Source: Acinetobacter piscicola | GTDB lineage: Bacteria > Pseudomonadota > Gammaproteobacteria > Pseudomonadales > Moraxellaceae | NCBI RefSeq assembly: GCF_015218165.1 | Contig: NZ_CP048659.1 | Location: 1,240,001 to 1,304,000, forward strand | Direction: 5' to 3' | DNA length: 64,000 nt | In this document: positions 36,124-43,818 of the stretch, piece after piece | Numbering within the stretch: position 1 is the stretch's first letter | Layout: every line of letters starts with the position of its first letter | Notes under the pieces: model-generated | What the model was told of the DNA's origin: nothing | Database searches by the model: none | What the model saw: only the letters and a program-made list of their open reading frames with translations | Program-made: the position numbers and the translations under genes

Positions 36124-36392
36124 ACGCTGAACAAATCATCCAATCTTGGCATAAACCTGCGTTACACACGCTTGGTTCATTGCTCTCAGTGCGTAAAGCT
36201 AATTTACGCAAAATTAATCGCCCTGAAAGCAATGCGATGGTGTTACAGCAAGAATTCATTGAATCATTGATGAACTACCACAGGATCTCTTTATGGCAAG
36301 CGAGTGAAATCGCTGCAAGCTTAATCCGTGCTCAGCGTGTTGCTAAGTACGGTCGTTTTCTACAAATTAAAAATGAGGGTGGTAAACAATGA
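36120..36392 (+). CDS. Small phage early protein, unknown
   Basis: 90 residues, helical and basic. GGAGG upstream and ATGA overlap with the previous gene. It precedes the replication genes; no family recognised. Confidence 0.6.
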   Translation: MNAEQIIQSWHKPALHTLGSLLSVRKANLRKINRPESNAMVLQQEFIESLMNYHRISLWQASEIAASLIRAQRVAKYGRFLQIKNEGGKQ

Positions 36393-37345
36393 ATTACTAT
36401 CAACACCATATTGGTGACTTCAATAATGCTACTCGTCATTTAAGTTTGCTTGAACGCGCAATTTATCGTGATTTGCTTGATATGTATTACGACACTGAAA
36501 AGGCGATCGATGCAACCAACATTGATCGTTTAGCACGCCGTCTACAATGTATCACCCCTGAACAGGTTGCGGCATTAAATTACGTTCTTGAAGAGTTTTT
36601 TACTCTGCATGATGATGCTTATGTTAATAATCGATGTGAACGTGAGATTGCTGAATTTCACGGAAAGCGCAAACAAGCGAGTGAAGCTGGCAAAGCATCT
36701 GCTAAAAAGCGTGCAGCTAAAAAGCAACAATCCTCAAGTAACGGTTCATCTGATAGCGAACACTCGAATGACGATAATTCAACGGACGTTGAGCAAGCGT
36801 CCAACGAAAATTTAACGGACGTTCAACCAACCAATAACCATAAACCATTAACCATAAACCAAGAACCATTTAATAGTGGTAGTAGTAATGCGCACGAGCA
36901 AAAAAAACCACATGCTCCAATTCAATTTTCACAATACCAAAGTGAAGATCACAAACGTTACACGCTACTTGCATGTGCAAACCAATATCCAATTCAAAAT
37001 GATTTTATTGAGTTAGCACAAAACCGTTTTGAAAATATACCAACACAAGACTTGAATACCATGTTTTCAGGTGGAGGCATGTTCTGCGATTTCTTTTCAG
37101 CACGAGGCAATCAATCTGAAAACACAGCAAGCCTATGGTTGGTCAAATGGTTTACATGGATTGAAAACAACAAGGATCAAGTTAAACGCAATCGTGAAAA
37201 ACAAAATCAGGCTGTGAAACAACAGCAATCTTCCCAACAAGAACCAAGTTATTTCGAAAGAATCTTTGCTGAACAGCGAGCAACTTCTGAAATCAAAGTA
37301 AATTCGGTTGAGATTCCAGTACTGGGAGTATCGGGTAATGCATAA
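36389..37345 (+). CDS. DUF1376 (YdaU-like) phage replication protein
   Basis: 318 residues. The N-terminal 90 residues are a DUF1376 domain (YYQHHIGDFNNATRHLSLLE, AIYRDLLDMYYDTEKAI), found in phage replication proteins that play the part of lambda O. A low-complexity linker (about residues 105-170) separates it from a second globular part with the FCDFFSARGN region. Origin-like repeats lie in the linker-coding DNA. The next gene is a helicase-loader-like protein, the same order as O-P. Confidence 0.75.
   Translation: MNYYQHHIGDFNNATRHLSLLERAIYRDLLDMYYDTEKAIDATNIDRLARRLQCITPEQVAALNYVLEEFFTLHDDAYVNNRCEREIAEFHGKRKQASEAGKASAKKRAAKKQQSSSNGSSDSEHSNDDNSTDVEQASNENLTDVQPTNNHKPLTINQEPFNSGSSNAHEQKKPHAPIQFSQYQSEDHKRYTLLACANQYPIQNDFIELAQNRFENIPTQDLNTMFSGGGMFCDFFSARGNQSENTASLWLVKWFTWIENNKDQVKRNREKQNQAVKQQQSSQQEPSYFERIFAEQRATSEIKVNSVEIPVLGVSGNA
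36780..36862. repeat. Iteron-like repeats inside the replication gene
   Basis: AACGGACGTT occurs at 36781-36790 and 36814-36823, with an inverted CGTCC between them. TAACCATAAACCA occurs twice in tandem with 14-base period (36835-36848 and 36849-36862). Lambdoid phages carry their origin in the equivalent gene, so this is an origin candidate. Confidence 0.45.
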
Positions 37346-38147
37346 CTTTGTTTGTTTACAAGATGTTCAGGTATTGATTGGTACGTTGCGAGTGATTTAT
37401 GCATCTCAGTTTAATAAGCAATACCCACTGACAGGACCTGCAGCAATTCCCATGGAAATGATCGAATCGGTTGCTTTGAACTCATTAACTGGTGTGAACA
37501 AGAATCAATTCAACCGAGGTTTAGCATTGGTGAATACATCAGGTAAAACCTTCATGCCAAGCTTTGCTGAGTTCCGTACTTTGTGTATTGGTCAAGATTG
37601 GTGGAATGCTGAAAAAGCATGGGTGAAAGCGTGTGAGTACACCAAGATCATTGAGCACAAAGCTATTGAGATTGAGAAAGATATTTTTCAGTTTCAAGAA
37701 ATCACGACGATCGCTAAATTTGCTTTGGATCAAGTAAGTTTATTGATTAACGATGGTGAAATGTATCGAGCTAAAGATGAGTTTGTAAAACTGTATAGCG
37801 AATATTTGGCTGAGGCTCAATTGAAAGGGCGTGTCCAAGAGTGGTACCAGGAGCCAAAACAATTAGCTTGGAGTAACGATCAAGAGAAGCAAGTAGAGCA
37901 CAATCCGCTTCCAAATGCTGAAGCTCAAAAACATCTTGAAGCGCTTAAGCAAAAAATGAATGTGCGAAATCGTCATATTCGTAAACCACAAGAATTAAAA
38001 CCAACACCTAAACCATTGAGCACGCTAATCACGAATGAGTGGCCAGATCCATTTGATCAACCTGATGCATATTTAAAACAATGTGAGTTGGATGGTTGTG
38101 TGGTACCTGCAACGATTCGCAAGCAGTTGGGAGGTCGTCATGTCTAA
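37338..38147 (+). CDS. Replication protein P-like helicase loader
   Basis: 269 residues from ATG 37338 (GGGAG 9 bases before). It has the gene P-like central region NKNQFNRGLALVNTSGKTF, MPSFAEFRTLCIG and AEKAWVKACEY, typical of phage helicase loaders that bring DnaB to the origin. It follows the DUF1376 gene with an 8-base overlap. Confidence 0.65.
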   Translation: MHNFVCLQDVQVLIGTLRVIYASQFNKQYPLTGPAAIPMEMIESVALNSLTGVNKNQFNRGLALVNTSGKTFMPSFAEFRTLCIGQDWWNAEKAWVKACEYTKIIEHKAIEIEKDIFQFQEITTIAKFALDQVSLLINDGEMYRAKDEFVKLYSEYLAEAQLKGRVQEWYQEPKQLAWSNDQEKQVEHNPLPNAEAQKHLEALKQKMNVRNRHIRKPQELKPTPKPLSTLITNEWPDPFDQPDAYLKQCELDGCVVPATIRKQLGGRHV

Positions 38148-38331
38148 GATGAATTTTCAAATAGGCAATTACGTCACACACCCGAGTACAGGTCGCCCTA
38201 ATAAGATCAAGCAAATCCGTATTAGCAAGGGTGTGAGATGGTTAGGATTTGGCTCAAACACAATTGATTGGGTTAAAGCTGAGGATTGTAAGGCTTGGGA
38301 TGGCCCTAAGGTGTTTGGAGGTGCAGCATGA
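38140..38331 (+). CDS. Small phage protein, unknown
   Basis: 63 residues from ATG 38140 (GGAGG 6 bases before). IGNYVTHPSTGRPNKIKQIR looks like a short SH3-like or PUA-like barrel strand set; function unknown. Overlaps neighbours on both sides. Confidence 0.6.
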   Translation: MSKMNFQIGNYVTHPSTGRPNKIKQIRISKGVRWLGFGSNTIDWVKAEDCKAWDGPKVFGGAA

Positions 38332-38591
38332 ACGAAGCATTCAATCAACGTATTTGGTCGGTACAAGTCGGCAAGAACGCAACACATGCTCAAATCATTG
38401 CTAAGCGTCAATTGCGTGAAGAGCTTGAGACCGAGATGGAAAAATATTTGGCCCGTGGTGGTCAGATCAAGCAAGCGGTAAATACTCAATTTCAAATTAG
38501 TCACGGTACTGCAGACCAGTACAACAAGCGTGATTGTCGCTGTGAATCTTGTGTGAATTGGGCGAAAAGCAAAGGGAGAATTAAGGGGTGA
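38328..38591 (+). CDS. Small phage protein with Cys motif, unknown
   Basis: 87 residues. C-terminal RDCRCESCVNWAKSKGR has three closely spaced cysteines. ATGA overlap with the previous gene. A NinE/NinH-like small protein is possible by position; not proven. Confidence 0.55.
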   Translation: MNEAFNQRIWSVQVGKNATHAQIIAKRQLREELETEMEKYLARGGQIKQAVNTQFQISHGTADQYNKRDCRCESCVNWAKSKGRIKG

Positions 38592-38827
38592 GTACTTACA
38601 CCGAAATTTTCGACATGATGATTTTTACTTTGAGTCAATTTGCTCAAAGTGGAAAAGCGCTCAATACAAAAGAGATTCAAAACTTGCTTGATGTGAGTCA
38701 AAGGACTGCTCAACGCATTTGCAAGGAGCTTAATGAGTCAGGGTGGTTGGAGTACAGGAAAGTAGGTCGCGAAAAACTCTACTCGGCTTCAGTTAAAACA
38801 AAAGAATTATTCAAGGTGGCACTATGA
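38588..38827 (+). CDS. Winged-helix regulator
   Basis: 79 residues, GTG start after GGGG. LNTKEIQNLLDVSQRTAQRICKELNESGWLEYRKVGREKLY is a classical winged helix-turn-helix. Probably a phage transcription regulator. Confidence 0.65.
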   Translation: MSTYTEIFDMMIFTLSQFAQSGKALNTKEIQNLLDVSQRTAQRICKELNESGWLEYRKVGREKLYSASVKTKELFKVAL

Positions 38828-39363
38828 CAACTACAAACAACCTTATTGATCGGGTTGGTGGTATTGAAAAGGCGAAGGCGATTGTGGGGGGTGCGCCTGA
38901 AACATCAACTCATTATTTTGAGGGACGTTATTTTGAAGAATGGTCATACAATGGATGGGTGACAAGCATAAACGGTCAGTGGCATGACTGTAAGAAACCA
39001 GAAGGTAAGTTGATCGATCTGGACGACCTTCGCACCGCCATTGCTAAATATGAACAGGGAAGCAATTCTTCTGAGTTCAAGGTGAATGATCAAGTGGTTT
39101 TGATTAACAAACCTGGATCTTCAAATTCTTTACACAGGGTTTTAGAAGTAAGACATCCAACAACAATCGTTGTATGCCCAATTAATCAAGTTAATGGTAA
39201 TGATTTGGTTATTTTGCAATTTTGTGCTTCGCCATATTACTTGAGACATATAACAGGTGATGAGTTTGATGCAGGTCACCGCATAGACAAGAAAATCGAA
39301 TCAGACCACGTCACCGACATTACTAATCACATTAACCCAAATACGAAGGTGGTGGAAGCATGA
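38824..39363 (+). CDS. Phage early protein, unknown
   Basis: 179 residues, no family recognised; acidic, with a region FKVNDQVVLINKPGSSNSLH that looks like a small beta-barrel. ATGA overlaps at both ends. Confidence 0.55.
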   Translation: MTTTNNLIDRVGGIEKAKAIVGGAPETSTHYFEGRYFEEWSYNGWVTSINGQWHDCKKPEGKLIDLDDLRTAIAKYEQGSNSSEFKVNDQVVLINKPGSSNSLHRVLEVRHPTTIVVCPINQVNGNDLVILQFCASPYYLRHITGDEFDAGHRIDKKIESDHVTDITNHINPNTKVVEA

Positions 39364-39812
39364 ACAAAGATCAAATAGCGCATGAATATATGCTTGAAAT
39401 GCTTAAAAACACACATGCAAATCACGGTTTCTTGAATAGTGATGAGATTGGAAATTTAACAGAAACAGCTTGGGCAATTGCAGACGCAATGCAAGCTGAA
39501 GCAGACAAGCGAGCATTACAAAAACGAGCTGAGTTACGTGAATTGCTCAATCACCCAAACACTTTTATCGAAAAGGAAGGGATGCATTTTGATGATGTTG
39601 AGTTTGAGGTGGATTGGGATTTAGCACCTGAAAATGCTGTTGCTTGGGAAATGAGGGAAAGTGGTTGTTTTAAATGGTTCTGCAATGTGGATGGAGGGCT
39701 TGATTTTGAAGATGCTCCATCTTTCGGCTACACAGGCGATTGGCGCAACTCGTTAAGAAAACGCCCTGAAATGGAGGTGGAACGTCATGCCCTGCGGGGT
39801 GAGCATGAATAA
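39360..39812 (+). CDS. Phage early protein, unknown
   Basis: 150 residues. It has AWAIADAMQAEADKRALQKR near the middle of the N-terminal half, a pattern common in small accessory proteins of Acinetobacter phages. Ends with an acidic C-terminus. No function assigned. Confidence 0.55.
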   Translation: MNKDQIAHEYMLEMLKNTHANHGFLNSDEIGNLTETAWAIADAMQAEADKRALQKRAELRELLNHPNTFIEKEGMHFDDVEFEVDWDLAPENAVAWEMRESGCFKWFCNVDGGLDFEDAPSFGYTGDWRNSLRKRPEMEVERHALRGEHE

Positions 39813-40299
39813 AAATCCAGTTACAGAACAAGATATTCGCTTGCCACAATTCCGCAATGCAAAGCTTGAGGATCTAGAGTTTGATGGTTCGGGTGAGGTT
39901 GTTCGTAAAGATCGTTTTGAAACATCAATGCGGAAAATCTCAGGTATGTTGCATGGTGTTAATGGATTGTCTGCCCGTAGTGGTTGGACGTGTGAACAGG
40001 TGGTTGAGGCAGTGGATCAACTATTGAGATTTAAGCAATTAGTGATAGCGATCAACACCGCTCCAGATGGCGCTGAGTTTTATCATTTTGAAAATGGTGA
40101 ATTCATTAAAGCTATTAATCAAGAGCATTTGCAGATAGCTAGAGATGAGCCAAAAAACCTTCATCTTGTTAATCACGATGTTTTTCTAAACGGATCATGG
40201 GAGCTTACGAGTGCGTGGATTGAATATATAAATCACTTGATCAGCATTGATGATATGAGGAAAGAGATTGCTGAGTTTTGGCGAGGTGATAATGCTTAA
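39805..40299 (+). CDS. Phage early protein, unknown
   Basis: 164 residues from ATG 39805, inside the end of the preceding gene; ATG 39787 is also possible with GGAGG upstream. The sequence is helical and acidic. No family recognised. Confidence 0.5.
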   Translation: MNKNPVTEQDIRLPQFRNAKLEDLEFDGSGEVVRKDRFETSMRKISGMLHGVNGLSARSGWTCEQVVEAVDQLLRFKQLVIAINTAPDGAEFYHFENGEFIKAINQEHLQIARDEPKNLHLVNHDVFLNGSWELTSAWIEYINHLISIDDMRKEIAEFWRGDNA

Positions 40300-40399
40300 A
40301 CCTCTCATCATCGGCATAGATCCAGACTTGGAGAAATCAGGAGTGGCTGTCTTAAAAGACGGCTCACTTCGATTGGATAACATGCGTTTTTATATTTAG
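40292..40399 (+). pseudogene. Truncated RuvC-like Holliday-junction resolvase remnant
   Basis: ATG 40292 gives only 35 residues: KPLIIGIDPDLEKSGVAVLK, the first strand and catalytic Asp of the RuvC/RNase H-like resolvase fold, and then a stop after MRFYI. A functional enzyme needs about 150 residues, so this is a remnant. GAGGTG precedes the start. Confidence 0.5.
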
Positions 40400-40409
40400 G
40401 TAGTCATGA

Positions 40410-40799
40410 ATGAATTTATCTCAATCTCAAATCAAAAGACTTGTTCACCAACGTGACAACAAGCCTAAACAGCAAAAGTATGGGAATCATAAAGTTGTTG
40501 TTGATGGTGAAAAAGTTGCTGATTCACAGCATGAATATCGTCGTTTAAATGATTTAAAGGTCTTACAGCGTGCAGGTGAGATCAAGGATTTACAGACCCA
40601 GGTTCGATACAACCTGATACCGGCACAGAAAATTTGTGGTGAGAAAGTACGTGGCACAGATTACATAGCAGACTTTGTTTATTGGACCAGTGAAGGGCAG
40701 TTTGTTTGTGAAGATGCCAAAGGTCATAAAACTGCGGATTACATCATCAAACGTAAATTGATGAAATTAATTCACAATATTGACGTAGTTGAAGTTTAA
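40410..40799 (+). CDS. DUF1064 (PD-(D/E)XK-like) phage nuclease
   Basis: 129 residues. HEYRRLNDLKVLQRAGEIKD, GTDYIADFVYW and FVCEDAKGHKTADY carry the Asp...Glu-x-Lys core expected for a PD-(D/E)XK nuclease of the DUF1064 family. It may replace the lost resolvase in processing replication intermediates. Confidence 0.65.
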   Translation: MNLSQSQIKRLVHQRDNKPKQQKYGNHKVVVDGEKVADSQHEYRRLNDLKVLQRAGEIKDLQTQVRYNLIPAQKICGEKVRGTDYIADFVYWTSEGQFVCEDAKGHKTADYIIKRKLMKLIHNIDVVEV

Positions 40800-40822
40800 G
40801 AACGATTTAGGGGAGTATGACA

Positions 40823-41281
40823 ATGAAGTCTAACGCTGAAACAATCCTTGAAGCCGTTGAGGATTTACATAATCAAGAGCAGATCGTTACTAGAGAAACT
40901 TTGTCACAATTGACAGGCTTCAAATTATCTATCGTTGATGATCGTTTAAGCTATCTTGTCGATAGTGGCCAGATTATCCGTGTACAGCGTGGTGTATTCA
41001 TTCCAGCCCCTAAACATCGTCCATCTCGTATTATGTCCAAGATGGTTTTACCGGATGGTACCGTTAAAATTGAAATTGGTGATGATCAGATTTTGACATT
41101 AACGCCACGTGAAGCACGTAACCTTGGCAATCTCATGGTTGCTGAAGCGATGCAATATGCAAATATTGAAATGGGTCATCATATGGCAATACTTCAGAGT
41201 GAAGTTTCAGGTCAAGTACGTAAATTATCGAAGCAAGTAGGGGATTTATTGGATATAGGCAAGCAAGGAGAGCTGTTGTAA
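40823..41281 (+). CDS. HTH protein upstream of the late operon, late-regulator candidate
   Basis: 152 residues from ATG 40823 (GGGGAG 8 bases upstream; ATG 40817 is too close). An N-terminal winged helix (VTRETLSQLTGFKLSIVDDR, LSYLVDSGQIIRVQRGVF) is followed by a strand-rich middle and a helical tail. It is the last early gene before the terminase genes, the place held by late-gene regulators in lambdoid phages. Confidence 0.55.
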   Translation: MKSNAETILEAVEDLHNQEQIVTRETLSQLTGFKLSIVDDRLSYLVDSGQIIRVQRGVFIPAPKHRPSRIMSKMVLPDGTVKIEIGDDQILTLTPREARNLGNLMVAEAMQYANIEMGHHMAILQSEVSGQVRKLSKQVGDLLDIGKQGELL

Positions 41282-41334
41282 TTTATCAAAACTGCTTCAC
41301 CCCCCTCTAAGGTTAGACCTCCCCCACATATATA

Positions 41335-41371
41335 CATGATCATTAAACCAATATGAGGTTTGGTGATCATG
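41335..41371. repeat. 15-bp imperfect inverted repeat covering the terminase small-subunit start
   Basis: Left arm CATGATCATTAAACC (41335-41349), right arm GGTTTGGTGATCATG (41357-41371), 13 of 15 pairs, 7-base loop. The GAGG ribosome site and the ATG at 41369 are in the loop edge and right arm. Confidence 0.6.
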
Positions 41372-42022
41372 GCTGAAAAAAAAGTAATTGATTGGGAAAA
41401 GATCGAACTCGATTATCGAGCAGGTATTAAGTCTCTACGTCAAATTGCAGGTGAGCATGATATTGCAGAATCAGGCATTAGACGTAGAGCAAAGCAATAC
41501 GAATGGGTTCGTGATCTATCTGAAAAAATTAAAGCTAAAGCAGATGACATTGTGCGCAAGGAGAGTGTGCGCAACAGTGTGCGCACGAAAACGACCATTT
41601 CAGAAAAAGACAAAATTGATGCAAGTGCCAATGAAGTAGCGTCAGTTCGATTAGCACATCGTAAGGATATTCAACGTTCACGCAAGATTGCTATGAGTCT
41701 TTTTGATGAGCTTGAAATGATGGTCGGTCAAGAGAATGTCAAATTGCTGGAAATGCTGGGTGAGCTTATGTGGTCGCCTGATGATAAAGGCAACGACAAG
41801 GTGAATGACCTTTACATGAAGATTATCTCAATGCCTGGTCGTGTGAAGTCTATGAAAGATTTAAGCGACACACTCAAAACATTGATTGCTTTAGAACGTC
41901 AAGCGTTTGGACTTGATGATGAGAACAATAAACCTGTCGATGCACTGACTGCATTACTTGAACGAGTAAGCACTGGAAATAGTTCTGCATTTAAACCAAT
42001 TGCCGATGATCCTGAATATTAG
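41369..42022 (+). CDS. Terminase small subunit
   Basis: 217 residues. N-terminal DNA-binding helix-turn-helix (YRAGIKSLRQIAGEHDIAES) followed by a basic linker and a C-terminal helical multimer region. Position directly before the large terminase and portal genes supports the call. Start ATG 41369 within a hairpin; the longer TTG/GTG starts are less likely. Confidence 0.75.
   Translation: MAEKKVIDWEKIELDYRAGIKSLRQIAGEHDIAESGIRRRAKQYEWVRDLSEKIKAKADDIVRKESVRNSVRTKTTISEKDKIDASANEVASVRLAHRKDIQRSRKIAMSLFDELEMMVGQENVKLLEMLGELMWSPDDKGNDKVNDLYMKIISMPGRVKSMKDLSDTLKTLIALERQAFGLDDENNKPVDALTALLERVSTGNSSAFKPIADDPEY
41551..41585. repeat. Triple direct repeat TGTGCGCA in the terminase gene
   Basis: TGTGCGCA at 41551-41558, 41566-41573 and 41578-41585. 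They encode the VRKESVRNSVRTK stretch. Many headful phages have their packaging site in this gene, so a role in terminase recognition is possible. Confidence 0.4.
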
Positions 42023-42026
42023 TGCA

Positions 42027-42081
42027 TGTACGTGAATGGAACGACTAATCACCCACACCAAAACAATTTCATTCACGTACA
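42027..42081. repeat. 12-bp perfect inverted repeat between terminase genes
   Basis: TGTACGTGAATG (42027-42038) and CATTCACGTACA (42070-42081) are exact reverse complements. Further pairing extends 2-3 bases inward, leaving about 25 bases of loop. No T-run. Confidence 0.6.
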
Positions 42082-42123
42082 CGCTTCAAAAATGCACCAA
42101 TGTTGTGCAAAATGGAGTAAAAA

Positions 42124-43800
42124 TTGATTTATAACACTAACTTACAGCCACTACCGACAAATGCTGAGGAGCTTGAACGCTGCTTGGCAGACCCTGTTTG
42201 GCGTATTTTTAGTGGCTGTTTATATAAGATCAAAATTAAAGGTGATGACTTTGTAAATGAGTTAGGGCAAGTAGAAGAAGCTCCAACATTTGAATTACCG
42301 TTCCAGCCTAATGATGCACAAGTACGTTTTATGAAACGTATATGGTCACGTAACATCATTTTAAAAGCACGTCAGCTAGGTCTTACCACATTGATTTGTG
42401 TGCTTTGGCTTGACCATGCACTTTTTAATGCTAATCAGAATACTGGAATCATTGCACAGACTGATCCTATTGCTGAAGAAATTTTCCGAGATAAGATCAA
42501 GTTTACTTATGATAATTTACCACAAGAGATTCGTGAGCGTTTCCCAACATCGACATGTACCGCGACTGAGATGGTATTTGCGCATAATAATTCTAAGATC
42601 TCTGTTGCTTACTCATACCGTGGTTCAGTAACACACAGATTGCATATTTCTGAATATGGTAAAATATGTGCACAATTTAAGAAAAAAGCTACTGAAACTA
42701 TTACAGGGTCAATTCCTTCTGTGCCGACCAACGGTATTATTGTAATCGAGTCTACAGCCGAAGGTCGTGGCGGTGACTTTTTTGATAAAGTTCAGATTGC
42801 ACAAAAGAACTACGCTTCACGTAAAAAACTTTCGTCCAAAGATTATCGCTTTCATTTCTATGCGTGGTGGCAAGAGCCAAAGTACCGTGTAGATGCAAGT
42901 GAAGTTGTTATAACTGAAAAAGATCATAAGTATTTTGATCGAGTAGAAACCCTTGTAAAAGATAAAATGAATATCAAGATGCGTATTGATCCAGATCAAC
43001 GCGCTTGGTATGTCGCAACGAGAGCAAATGATTTATCAAATAATCAGGCGAGAATGTGGCAAGAGTACCCATCATTCCCTGATGAAGCATTTCAAGTCAG
43101 CACAGAAGGAAATTACTATGCGAACGATATGCTTGATTTACGTAAACGTGATGGTATTACAGATGTAGAAGTATTGGATATTCCAACAAATACTTTTTGG
43201 GATATTGGGAATCATGATGGTTGTGCTATTTGGCATCATCAAATGATGAACCAACAGGATCGCTTTATTGATTATGATGAAGCACATGGTCAAGACCTAA
43301 GGTATTACGCAAAATTAATTAAGGACAAACCTTATATCTATCAAACACACTTTCTTCCACACGATGCAGCACACCAAAGATTGGGTGACTACAATCAATC
43401 CGTACTTGAGATGCTAGAAGAATTATTACCTGGTCATAATTTTGTGGTTATTCCACGCATTACCTTGCTCACAACAGGGATCCAACAGACACGGAAACAT
43501 CTAAAGAACGCATGGTTTGATGAAACACGTTGCAAATTAGGTATAGAACGCATTGAAGGCTATAAGAAGAAATTTAACCAGACTGATAACCGTTATATTG
43601 ATCAGCCTGATAAATCCAATGGTTGCTCAGAAGGTGCAGATGCACTTAGACAATGGGCACAGGCTAAAGATGCTGGGTTGCTTGGTGATTACGTCTATAC
43701 CCAAAGTAAAGCTGTAGGTTTTGGTGATTCAGACAATCCACATGATGATATGTACAGAGAGACATATCAAGATGAGCCGACAGACTGGCGGTTAGTGTAA
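42124..43800 (+). CDS. Terminase large subunit
   Basis: 558 residues, ATPase/nuclease that packages DNA into the procapsid. N-terminal RQLGLTTLICVLWLDHALF is the adenine-binding/Walker-A-like region, and GIIVIESTAEGRGGDFFDK marks the coupling motif. The C-terminal nuclease motifs include IGNHDGCAIWHHQ with acidic residues and FLPHDAAH. The start is TTG 42124, 6 bases after GGAG; no ATG with similar support is near. Confidence 0.82.
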   Translation: MIYNTNLQPLPTNAEELERCLADPVWRIFSGCLYKIKIKGDDFVNELGQVEEAPTFELPFQPNDAQVRFMKRIWSRNIILKARQLGLTTLICVLWLDHALFNANQNTGIIAQTDPIAEEIFRDKIKFTYDNLPQEIRERFPTSTCTATEMVFAHNNSKISVAYSYRGSVTHRLHISEYGKICAQFKKKATETITGSIPSVPTNGIIVIESTAEGRGGDFFDKVQIAQKNYASRKKLSSKDYRFHFYAWWQEPKYRVDASEVVITEKDHKYFDRVETLVKDKMNIKMRIDPDQRAWYVATRANDLSNNQARMWQEYPSFPDEAFQVSTEGNYYANDMLDLRKRDGITDVEVLDIPTNTFWDIGNHDGCAIWHHQMMNQQDRFIDYDEAHGQDLRYYAKLIKDKPYIYQTHFLPHDAAHQRLGDYNQSVLEMLEELLPGHNFVVIPRITLLTTGIQQTRKHLKNAWFDETRCKLGIERIEGYKKKFNQTDNRYIDQPDKSNGCSEGADALRQWAQAKDAGLLGDYVYTQSKAVGFGDSDNPHDDMYRETYQDEPTDWRLV

Positions 43801-43818
43801 AAATACGGAGCGATGAAC

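Noticed and set aside
36826..36870. Short repeats considered as a CRISPR array
   Set aside because: Two tandem 14-bp units without spacers inside a coding region; not a CRISPR.
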